Assembly (NCBI GenBank): GCA_023053575.1
Contig: JAKZAP010000014.1
Coordinates: 5,146,001-5,210,000 of the forward strand
DNA from: Branchinecta lynchi
Lineage: Eukaryota > Arthropoda > Branchiopoda > Anostraca > Branchinectidae
Reading direction: 5' to 3'
Length of the DNA stretch: 64,000 nt
This document shows, in pieces, positions 32,201 to 44,200 of the stretch. The number at the start of each line of letters is the position of its first letter. Positions within the stretch are counted from its first letter, which is position 1. A program made the translations under genes and the position numbers. The notes beneath the pieces are model-generated. The model did no database searches. It was not told where the DNA came from and saw nothing but the letters and a program-made list of their open reading frames with translations.

Positions 32201-35200
32201 GTATGAAGATTGAGATCCCTTGTGACATTCCTTTTTATGTCTCTCGGGAGAACCATACAATGCAAACCGGGATTTGAAGTACACTCACTGAAGTCATGAC
32301 CCATTGAGTTTCAACATCTGTAGTATTAACTTTGTCAGACGAGTGTAAACTAAGAGTAACGTAATTAAGGCTTTCGAGGATTACTGAAATTACTGAAATT
32401 ACCGAAAGGGTAGAATAGCATGGAATAGTCAAAATAATACCAGTAGGTGAGTGTATATTTTGTGTTTTTTCTTCTTTTTTTCCGAAATGTATAATTGTAT
32501 ACATTTCGATTTAGTGAGTTAGATTTCGATTCAGTAGTTAATTGAAAAACGAAAGTTCACCTCAACTTGGTCTATCTCGTTTGTCTTTTAGTTCACTACT
32601 TACAAATAATTCGATGTCAACGGTGTATTTTCCCATCAAAGAAAGTCTTTGGTTTTCGTACTGAGGCCTTGCCACATGGGTTCTAGTTTGTCTAGGACCC
32701 ACATAGAAGTCCTAGTTTTTTTTTTTTAATTCAATTCAAAGTTGTTTCTGGTTAGTTTGTCAGAGTAGAAGCCTATTCCATCTGCGTAATATTTGTTCAT
32801 TTCCACTTAGCCTATTAAACCTGAAACACAGCCTTTTTTTTAAAGAATCTCCCTGTTTTCATCTGGTATTCTCATATGAGAGCAAATACCTGGAATGAAA
32901 TTTATCTCTTCTTGTTCTGGATATTGACACCACTAAATTGAATTGACCCCGAAAAGATACAATTTACGTTACCATATATCTTATATTACCTGTATACGGC
33001 CTTTGGGTTTTTCAATAAGATATATATACAGTTTGTCGTACTTTTAACTAAATTTGACGCATTTGTAAAATCTGCATTGCATCAAATGGCAGTTTCTGTA
33101 TATTTTGATATTCTTAGGAATTTTCTTGTCAACCCCCGAAAGCTTGTATGAATCAATGAGCCGGCAACCAAACCGGCAACCGCTGTTTCAGCGCCCGCCC
33201 AGCCCAGTGTGAACAGGCTTATCACTGCTGCCTCCATTCGATTTTTCTTCCTCAGTGGTTTACTGCGTTACACCTTCTCTGTAGAGGTAACGACTTTTGA
33301 TGTCCCGGGTAAGATCCACCTCCGCTCGTTTGCGTCGGGAGTCGACTCGTCTCAGCTTGGTTGTGTGACAGATATAGGGAGACAGCAGTTCTTGCTCTTA
33401 TTTGTTCTTGGTTTTAGGACAATGGCAAAAACTGTGTAATTTACGGTACATCCAATACATAAGAACCAGAAAGCGGTTTATAAGTGACTAGTAATCTGTA
33501 TTTTCAGTACGAAAATTTAATCGAATTTCTGTACCTTTGAATCCTTTAAGCTTCCACCACTCTTATGCCGTTCCCCTTCGCTCCTGCGATATCTGAATGA
33601 ATGAATATGTTTATTACCCATCTTTACATAAAATGTCACTGATGGAGTATAAAAAAAAAGAAATAAAGAAAGTGAACAATGAACAACACACAAGATACAA
33701 TTCTAACTTGGCAATACTTAATTCAAAAAAGAAAGAAAAATACACTATACACTATTATATATACACTATTTCTGTGAAATCTGCGATAATGACCCCTAGT
33801 TGCAGCTTGACCATCTACCTATCGTCTCGTAGAGCTGACTTCAACAAGTGCTTACTCATTAGCTACTGACAAGGCTTGTGGCTAGCTGCTTTTGGACGTA
33901 GTATAGTAGATTGAACACACTTTCCTAGAAAACCCAAAAGGAATTTTTGCACGAGCTTTTCAAATCTCGTTAATGACTTCTAAACTACAGGATGGGTAAG
34001 AATAGCTTTACAAAGCTTGTAGCCTATTTGTCAATTTTGTCATGTTTTTACTTGCTTGTCTGGCTACAACCAAATTCACCACTATGAATTGTTATCTTTC
34101 TAATCTGGCAACTATTAATCAGAACACTCGCTGAAAATGCAGTAAATACACCATGATTACTGTTGTTTATTTAATCAGGCGTGTAGTAGTTTTTGGCCCC
34201 AAAAGCCCATTGTCTGTCCTGTGACCTACTGATGCTGATAGGGTGACAAGAGGCTGTGACGGCAAACTGGTTGGTAAAGTACATAGTTCTTACACTTATC
34301 TGTCTCTGTGGATTGTGGTTGGGGCATAGACACAGTATAGATGGTTAGGCTTTGGAATTCGGCTATGTGTATATCCGGCCCGGAGCGATTACAAACACCT
34401 GTTTTCCACTTTTGATAAGAGTTAAAGTAGGGGAGCTCGGGGTTGGGTCGGACACGGGGTTGGTCTGGACACCCGCGAAGCAAATATTGAAAATTGTCGC
34501 TAAAATCTGAAAAAATACATAACATCTGCCTTCTATTGACCTAACTTTGTACCATAGTTTCATGTTTTTTAAAATAAGTTGAAGAAAATGATTTTCTTGA
34601 GTAAAGCTCATGGTAAGTTCGAAAACTGCTCCCCGATGACCAGTGGTGACTGGAAGGCAACTAAATGGTGATGTATAGCTTAGTGATCGGGGTTTACAGC
34701 CTGTTTAGTATTTTGGTATTTCACTTGGTTTTCCTGTGGTATGCCATTTTTTTATTTCAGCCAGGTTGGGGTTGGTTCGGACAGTTTTGAAGGGGTTGTT
34801 TCGGGCGGTCTTTCGATACTGATACCCCAGAAAAAAGGGAAATTGAGTTAGAAAAATACAAAAAGATATTATCAGAATCGGTCATCGTATTGTTTGTTAA
34901 CAGAATTAGTTATCAAAATTGAAATAATGAACGCTATAAAGAGACAGTCACAAAAGAAGAAAATTATCTAGTAGAATTGGCTATAATAAAGTTAAAAAAT
35001 TATAAGATATTTTTGTTTCATGAATTTAATGTAACAAACTTTGCTTATGATATTTTAAAGGAGGGACAAAAGAAATACGACTTCGTCCTTGTGAAGTTCA
35101 GTTTGGGAAAAAGTCTAACCAAAGGTGTTTCTTTTCTGGGAAAGTCGAACAAGAAAAGGAACAGAAGATATTCTTTCTGTGCAAGAGTTTGACTAAAATC

Positions 35201-38200
35201 ATCTTTCTATAGGATCGAACATAAGTTGGGAGTTATCAGCCCCTGGATTTGCCGGGGGGAACTGAAAGAGCAAATAAAAGATTTTCTTTTATTGCAACCT
35301 CAGCTTCTATACTATCCGCTAATCTTAAAACATTTTTCTTCAGTTTTATGTTAGCTATTGAGCTGTAGTTATTTTCTGTACCACTTTTGTTACATATTTA
35401 AATGTTGAATAAAACATAGTATATTGAAAACAATGTCCGAACCAACTATTTGCCATAAGTCAAAGGATCTAGGAAAAGGCTTAAAACAGCCAAAGCCATG
35501 GATATTTTGTTAAAAGCAGAGCTTAGTTTGACAGTATTCAGATAGTTCCGAATATGGAATCCTGTCAGAATCAACCCCATGGGTACGGGGTTGGTTTGGA
35601 CAAATCGAAAAAACAGCGGCGGCCTAGCAACAAAGGAAAATTACTGCCCGGGTCAACCCCGAGCTCCCCTGCACCACATAGTATTTACTGCTTGTGTTTC
35701 AGTATTCGGAACTATCTTAATACTGTCAAAATAAGCTCTGCTTTTTAACAAAATATCCACGGCTTTTTAAGCCTTTTCCTGCATCCTTTGACTTATGGCA
35801 AAAATTTAAAGTTCAATAGGCGCATCAACTACCCCAATCCCACTCTGTAACAACCTAGGAACAATGCTTACCCCTAGATCAGCAGCTTTTTCAACAGTTT
35901 CCTCTCTGTGATATATCAAAGCGTAATTTTTTGGGCTAGTACATGCTCAATTTACTAGCTTGGACAAAGATAAGAGTGATGTTTCTTGTAATACTTAGTA
36001 GATCTTTATTTTTAGCATAAATCAGCTTGTATAATTCAGATCTGAATAGGTTATTTGTTTTTGAATGATTTTTGCAGCTATGTTATTTTTATAAGCTTAT
36101 TGCATATTCTGGTACATTTTATTAAGCAAGTTAATCAAGCTCCACAACACTATTCCACAAAGAAAAACTTTTAATAGGCACTTTAAGCCATGGAACTTCT
36201 GATGAAACACTAGAACAATCAGGTAAACTGCATCTGCGGATTGACTGTGGTGACATCTCAGATATATCCTTTTCTGTCAAGCATTGCTGAGAGTTTTTGA
36301 ATTTCCTGCCACGATATCGCAGCTCCTAAGATTTGGATTGCCGAAATGCCAGAGAGATAAAGACAAGGGATAACAAGAAAACGGCCGATTTTCGTAGCGC
36401 CTTCTAAAGGAAGTCGGAAATATTTATTTGTGAAGCATTTAATACAAAATAAAGCAGTAGAAGTGTCCATTGTGCTTTAATGCAATACTAATAATTTATT
36501 GGAAAAAGCCTGATACGGCCATACAACAGATTCCTGAAGCGCCAACAACAATTTATAACACTAATATGAAACACAAACTATTTTCTTCTTTTCATTGCAT
36601 TCAAAACGAAAGAAACTACCTCACGGATTACACTTTTATTTGTCGACTTTAAGATACCAGGGAAGAGAACACCACCAGCCATCCTAACTAAACCAATGAA
36701 TGAAGCTCTTGGCACTGTCCTAGAAGGTGGTCAATGGTATCTTGCCCAGTGCAACAATGTGGGCAATTGTAATTCTCCTCACCGACCTGTTTTCGCCTTT
36801 TAAAAACTTTCTTTCTGTACCGTAATGGAAGAGAATTAGTCCGGAGTTGGAACCATACCCTAAGTGCCTGCGCCGACAATCCTAATTTAAAATAATATTC
36901 AAATCCAAAAGTAGTTTTTATTTGTCTATAATAAAATTCAGATAACCAGTTTTGTGCATCGATAGCGTGATACGCGAACACTCGTCGGGAACGTAACGCA
37001 CATAGAAAATGGTGGATCGAGGCAAGTGCAAAGATTAGTGTTGTGTCGTTAGCGCGTTCAGAATGTAATGTGAACGTTACTGAACGTTAGCGCGTTCAGA
37101 ATGCGTTAGCGCGTTCAAATGTGGGTCTCCGGGTTTAAAAATAAATTAATGCAGGTACGGAATTAGGATACATTAGCGTCATAGGTACGACGGGTCCTTC
37201 ACTGAGCCGGAGGCAGGGAGTCCTTGGGCATGTCGGAATCACGCATGTAATCAGCCTCGAAGACTGGTTAGCTGGACGGATTAGAGGACACTTAGCCCCA
37301 TGAATGAATGAATGAATTTATTCCCAAGAAAGCACAAGGGCCATGGCGGGAAACATAACACAGTAACAAAAAACAAAATGTCATACACTCCGAAAACAAA
37401 CTAAAAATCAACTTCTATAAGAATAGTTCACGGTGGGTCATAGCTAGCTTCAGGAATCTACCCAGCCTTCGCAGCTCACCAAAACACTTACTTTCCATAC
37501 TTGAAACCAAATCCCTTTTCTCCCAAGCCTCCCGACCAAACACTTCCTTTATTAATTCTTTCAACTCCACACAATAACATATCAGATGTATCGCATCCTC
37601 TCCTTCAATAACACACATTGGACACAAATAAGGACCAGTACCTTTCCTACCTCTACCAATATAATTTCTCCGTATCCCCACCGGAAGAGCGTCCGCCCTG
37701 CGACTAACCGTCCACCTCAATTCTGCCCCCCCCCCCTTCTCAACTTAAAATATAATTCTTCTCCCCGTGTCTGTTTGGCCATACCATACAACTTCAGAGT
37801 GGTGCTCTGATACACCCCCATGCCACCCCATGTTCTCGTTCATCTGATTCCTGATAGCCATCTGCTTTTCTAGCGCCCAGCTGGACGAGACTGGTCAAAG
37901 AGCTAGTGCCATCTGTATCGAAGCCTGGTCGGCTTGATCAACCAAGACACGCCGTGAAATTCCTGCAAAGATTTGTTCTCCAGAATGGCGAAATTCTCCC
38001 CAAATTCGATGTAAGTCCTGCTTTGAAATGACTTTTGCTCCTCATGGTTTCAGTGGGTGACGTGGTTGAAAAGTTGGGTGAGAACCGTGATCTTCAGTGC
38101 TTAATTTATGGTGGGTTTACACACTGCGTAAAATCCGAGCGTATTTTACGCACGGTTCGAGCTTGAAAAGATTTCTAGCAATACGGACGTTAGATACAAA

Positions 38201-41200
38201 ACGGACCGATTTCTCAGATACGTCCGTATTGCTAGAAAAGTTTTCAAGCTCAAAACGTGCGTAAAATACGCTCGGATTTCAAAATACGCTCGGATTTTAC
38301 GCAGTGTGTAAATGGACCATTAGGTGCTGATTGTTCATTTCTGACCGGTTTAGAAGCATGGTCAGGTTGCTCAGGAATAGTACTCGCTCCGAAGTAAGGA
38401 CGATCGGTCATATAAAAGAATTAAGGCTGAATATCTATGAACCAGGTAAGCTATTAGCTAAAATAAAAGAGTTTCAGCTTTACTCTAATAAGGATACAGA
38501 CAGGCGACGGTACTTTTTTTTTTCAATTAGACTAGGTCGGGTTTGAAGGATCTGTGTCGATTACACATGACCTCTGTATGTTGCCATACATGTCTGAGTA
38601 CAATACATAAGATTGGAATGTACCTAAAATAAATCACACGTAGAACTTCAGACGAAAAAAAAATTGCTGAAACCTCTGAATTATAACTATTTCTGGGCAA
38701 ATTTAACCCGTAATCTGTTACTGTGCTCTTTATACGATTGATTTTCATCAGTAAAACACCCAGATTGAATTTGAATAATTTGTAACCTGATTAGTGATTG
38801 AGCTGGCAATTTTTTTTAATTGCAACGGACAATCATTCTGGCTCGATTTATAGTTCACGAAAGTGCTCCTGAACTTGTGACAACCTTATGAATCTTATGA
38901 CGACAATCATGGGCCATTGGTAGTACCATGAACGGTAAATTATTTGTTCATAGATTTTATATCAAATACCAGCCCACTAGGACCATAACACATAACAAAT
39001 TAAACTAAAACATTAAGTTGGTTCGATGCCACAGGAAATCAGATCCCCCCATTTCAGCCGAAAATGGGAAGAGAGCACAGCCAGAAGAGGGTCTTGGGAC
39101 TCCAGGATTCTGATCTGGAGCGAAAGACAAGAATATATAGGGAATTGGGGGATAGATGTGAGACCTTCACCAACAGTTATTGCCGAGGCACAACAGTTAC
39201 AGGGAAAACAGTCGGAGGGAGTTATTGTACAGGATGCGGAAAGAGCTACCGCGCCTGACCGTAGTTGCGTTTTTGTAGATACCATGGTATCTGTTACCAC
39301 GTTAACTGAATCAGCAATTAGTCGTTTGTGCAGTAACTGTGGTATCTGATATACGGTTGCTCTGCAAATACGAAAATTGCCGAAATTGCGCTTTTTGACG
39401 TCATCCCGAAAGAAAAACTGATATTCAGTCACATCACTAAGTGCCAAACTTCTTTCCCACCAATTTGACAATAATTGATGAAAGTCAGATGACTTTTTCA
39501 GATACCACGATCAGTTACCACGTTCGGACCGTGGTATCTGAATATTAGATACCACGATAACCGGCCAGATACCACGATAACTGCAAAAACGACTTTAGAC
39601 CGTGGTATCAGATACCATGGTATCTGCAAAAACGCAACTTGTGATGAGGAGAATAACCCGTACCTCTCAGCCCTCCGCCGAGCAAACACTCGCGAGCGAG
39701 TTCCGTAAATACTAAGCGGGGCTTATACCCAAGACCTTAAAACCATCTGTTTTGCAAATGGCCATAGTGCTGGTGTAGTGGACGTTGCAGGGCTATTGCA
39801 GAAGCAAAGGTTTTGGGTACAGCGATAGAGCTCATCAGAACTACGTTGTCAGTATTTGAAGCATGAATGGATTGCGAGGAAGGAGAAACTGAGGTTCTAC
39901 ACATATTATTATACATATTGTTCCTGGCAGTACCTAGATAACTTTTCCACTTCAGCTCAAGACTTCCAAAACATATGTGTGGAGCAAACGAGAAGAAACA
40001 CCAGAGGGCTCCCTGATCACTGAGCTAATTCAGCAGGGTATCAACCGACCAAAGTATGCCACAGATGTTGTTGCTGTTCTGTTGAAGGAATTGAAACTCG
40101 CAGCGGATAGCTCGAAGTAAGTCCTTCTGCATTAACTTTCACGACGGTGGGGAGGTTTTGTGGGGTACTCGTCATTTCCAAAAGTCACCGGGATACTAGC
40201 GGATCTATTCCCCTCCCCCCCCCCATCCAACCATTCTGAAAAACGAATGATGTCAACGGTCCTTCCAGAAAGCGGATAGGCTTTTTTCGATTCCAACATT
40301 GGACATTTCGGACGAAATACGTATTCTGGCTAACGGGAAAGTCAGCGGATGCACCAGTTCCGACTCGTCCAACACCTTGACTTTGACTAAACCACTACGC
40401 GCATTCGTTCCATTCCTACCTCGTGGCATTACTATGTTTGTGTGTGACCTATATATATATACAAATAGCTCTTGGTAATAGAGAGAGAGAGAGCTGCTAA
40501 TGTGAAGAGTGTCCGATACTGATTTACTGCTCCCTCCCCTTAAAGGACCCCTCTTGCTAATCCTGCCTTTTATCCTAACCAGAGCCCTTGCCGAATTATA
40601 AGCTTCTGAAATCCCCTCCTTTCGCGATTATTTGATTTTGTACATAAGAATGTTTAGCGTTTTTTTCGAACTAGACGAGTTTTGCCAGTCACGCAACATA
40701 AACTTCTCCGAAAGCTTCAAGGTCGCCGACAACTCTTTCATAACATAAGGACATCTTTCTCTTTCATAACATAAGCTTTAAGGTTTTTATTTTCATTTAG
40801 GAAGGCATGGTAGGCCATCAGGCCTATCTTCTATTTTGCAATTCCTTTGATTTGCTCCTTTTCAGCCACGGCGCCGAATAACAATACTTCTGAGCAATTC
40901 ATCGTAAAAAGTTAATTTCTAGTACGAATTGTGCTTCAAATTTAATAAGCTTATTTTTGTATCATTTAATTGAATACGCTGCATTAGTTGGATTATGTAT
41001 TTTTTTGTTTCTTCGTTATTTGCTTCAGTTTGACTTCACAGTATCTACAGCCCTCACAACGCAAAATTCTGCTATGAGACGGAAAATTTCAATCTTAACA
41101 GAAATGCGGGTTTTCAGTTGCCAATGGTGAACTAGGTGATCACTGCTCACTGCACGAACACTTATTTCTCATAAATCTTTTGTATCAGCCATACAACACA

Positions 41201-44200
41201 GGAACAAGCGAATGGAGATACCACAGATCTGACAGGGAAATTCCACTATATGAAAATCAGTTATTTGTGAATAGCGGAGCAACTGAGTAACGAATTTTCA
41301 TCGGGTTTTCACGCCACTTTAAGTGAATGGCTGATGGGTAACTAGATTGTCCTTTCTCGGCCCTTTTCAGTTAAACTTTAAGGAAACCTATTGTTTTGAA
41401 TTTTGCTATTGCGCTGTAGCGCGTAATCCTGCTTTAGCGGCTAAATAAGTTTATTTTATTTAGGTGTAAAGTTTTCGTTAGTGTAGAAGCCATAAATGGT
41501 CTATTTCTGGATCGAACTGACCTCAAGAAGAGAGACTTCTCGCTGGCCACCCCATCAGAACTCACCCTTCTTAGGGCCTTCAAAGGCATCCTAAGGAATG
41601 ATTGGGTAAGTGAAAGTATTCCGAAGTTAATATAATTGGTATAGTAAATAAATAAACTTTAATTCCCTGAATAGCTCGTATAAAATACTCGCTAGCGTTG
41701 GATTCAGCTCGCGACTAGTACGTAGAATACCCATTTATAAATATTTGTTGATACAAACTTTAAGATCCACTTTTTACAATTAATATATACAGTTTACCTT
41801 ATTAATTACAGCATGGAACTGAAGTGGTGTCCTGGTGTACCTGTCGGTTGAATATAATTATAATTTGTTTGTAAACCACTGCACAAAAATAATGTGAAGA
41901 TAGTGGAGTAAAAAAGAGAAAGAAAACAAATAAACAACCGAAGAAAAACTAGTACGACAAAATAGACACAAAAATCAACAGAACAAACGGATGAGCCCTT
42001 GGTATGGGGTAAGTTCTTGATGTGCTTTTCCAGATAAGTTATCAATTATCCATGTCCAGATAAGTTATATGTGTTATAATCGCCGGACGGGGGAAAGTAA
42101 ATAGGTAGCGCGAGCAAGGCCCCCGGATGCTAAAACCCTCCCGGAAGGCCACCCCTCCGCCCAGGAATTATAGCAGAACCATACAAGAAGAATAAATACC
42201 GGCAATTGGTTTTATTTACAAAAAGAAGCGAAGAAATAAAAAAAATGGAAAGATAAGAGTGATCACGGTATATCACTGAATTTATGCCCAATGAATTTAC
42301 GCCTAAGCCTCGATAAGCACGTACGCAGGAACTCCCCCTCGCAGATCTGCGCCGCTATGACCACCCTTGGTACAAGACAGAACAGACTACTCAAAGGGAG
42401 CTAGGGCCGAGGCACGCCTTAGTTAATCAAGACCACTAGGCCCACCCTTGGTACCAGACAGCTTGAAGAACCGCAAGGCGCCCAGGACCCGTGCAAAGAA
42501 AGGCTTTGTCTAACTGATGTCACTTGCTGCTCCTAGAAATTTGCCCACTATCCAAAAAGAAAAACACCGAACCCAGATAACAAGAATCACAAAAGTTGTA
42601 GATCAAGAAAACACTATCGCCTTATCCAGAGAGACAGGAAATAAACAAGAAATAATAATTCGTGTGATTTTTACTGACTTAAAAGTTACTGCTTATTTTT
42701 ACTGTGTACGAACACTTCATATGTGAAAAGATGGTTACTTTACCTACAAACTACACTCTTACAAGAGAACTCAACTCTTTGAAAGCCAAGACAAGTCTGC
42801 CGAAGGATTCTCAACACCAAACGTGCGAAAGCTGTTGTTATTGTTGGTCTGAGGCAACGTTGTTTACAGCTATATTTTCAAGAAGGCCTTGGTTATACCT
42901 AGCCTATGTGTTTACACTTTATACTTTCGAGAACCTTCGCCATTATGGTGATGTTTATGCACTGTATGGGAAACATTACTTTGTTGACAAAATATTACAA
43001 GAAACGTATAGCTACTATTTCTGTCCTTGATCTTAAATAATTAATAGACGTAGTTGACTGATATTTAGAATAAGTCTTTAATCGAAGATTACAGTGTTGG
43101 GGCGGATAAGTTTCGTACAGCTGCTTGACCCTGGTTTTCGGTCGAGTTAGCTTTGGTACTTCATGGTCCTGTAAGATAGTTCCCGACATAAAATCCGGTA
43201 ACGGTTAAAGCTAATTGGTATTGGAGGAAATGGCGGGGGGGGGGGGTCATTGCCGTTTGAATAGAAAGAATACGTTAACACCAATGTACCTTTCTTGTCT
43301 GCGTAGTTCTAACGCCAGCCTACATTATTGAAAACTAAAAGAAACTTGGCTGGTCTTGACGGTGACCCATAAGAGGTGGTAGACTGTACAAAAAAACTCT
43401 CTGCTTTCAGATAGCTTTCACTGTAAAAAAAAAAATCTTGCAGTATTTGATACTGGGATTAATCTTGTCTTTATTGAGATAAGATTATCCCTAATTCTGA
43501 TTAATTTTATCCCATTAGAGATATAGATTAATCCCAGTAGCAAATACTGCATCCTTATTCGGAGAAACTTTTTATAGTGTAATCTGCAATAATTTGCGTT
43601 CTAGGATTTTAACTCTCCGTGTTACGGATAGTATAAGGATATTAAATATCAAAGTCGATTCCGTAATCTGAAATAATGCGGTCTGAGAAAAGCAACTCCA
43701 TATTTGGTAATAATTCAAGCCTCGGGACGATGGAAGTAGCCTTATCAGTTCCCTGTTGTTGAACATCCTCTTCCTGAGTTTTCAGGCACGTTTGATCAGG
43801 ACTTTGGTTGAATCTTTGGTAGCGACTGCGGTTAGCTCCTACGCAATAAGCAAGAATAGGAATTTGATGTGAAGCTCGAAGCGAGCAGATGATTCTGAGG
43901 GTTGACTGTAGCGAGACATGTGTCTGTATTATTAGATTACCTTACGTGTTAACAGAAGCAAGTTGTACTAAAGGAATAAATAAAGTAAGTGTTAAAAGAA
44001 AAGAACCGACCTCCCTAAACGAAAGACTACGATCCCTATACGCCTTCGAAGGGTGAATACTGCTGCCGCTCGAACGCTACCATATAATGCTCCCAAGTGG
44101 GACATAAGCCGCCGGTCCGAGTATAAAGAGTAATAACACAGGGCAAGAACCTCTCATCGGTTTACTGGTGACGCGTCGTCTTTCGTTTGGAGGGAAGGTG

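Noticed and set aside
39026..39471. Overlapping ORFs on both strands at 39.0-39.5 kb
   Set aside because: Part lies in MITE C palindromes; no domain recognised in either reading.
42704..43030. 108-codon ORF with several Cys and aromatic residues
   Set aside because: No recognised zinc-finger spacing or family; lies in an intron with no splice support.
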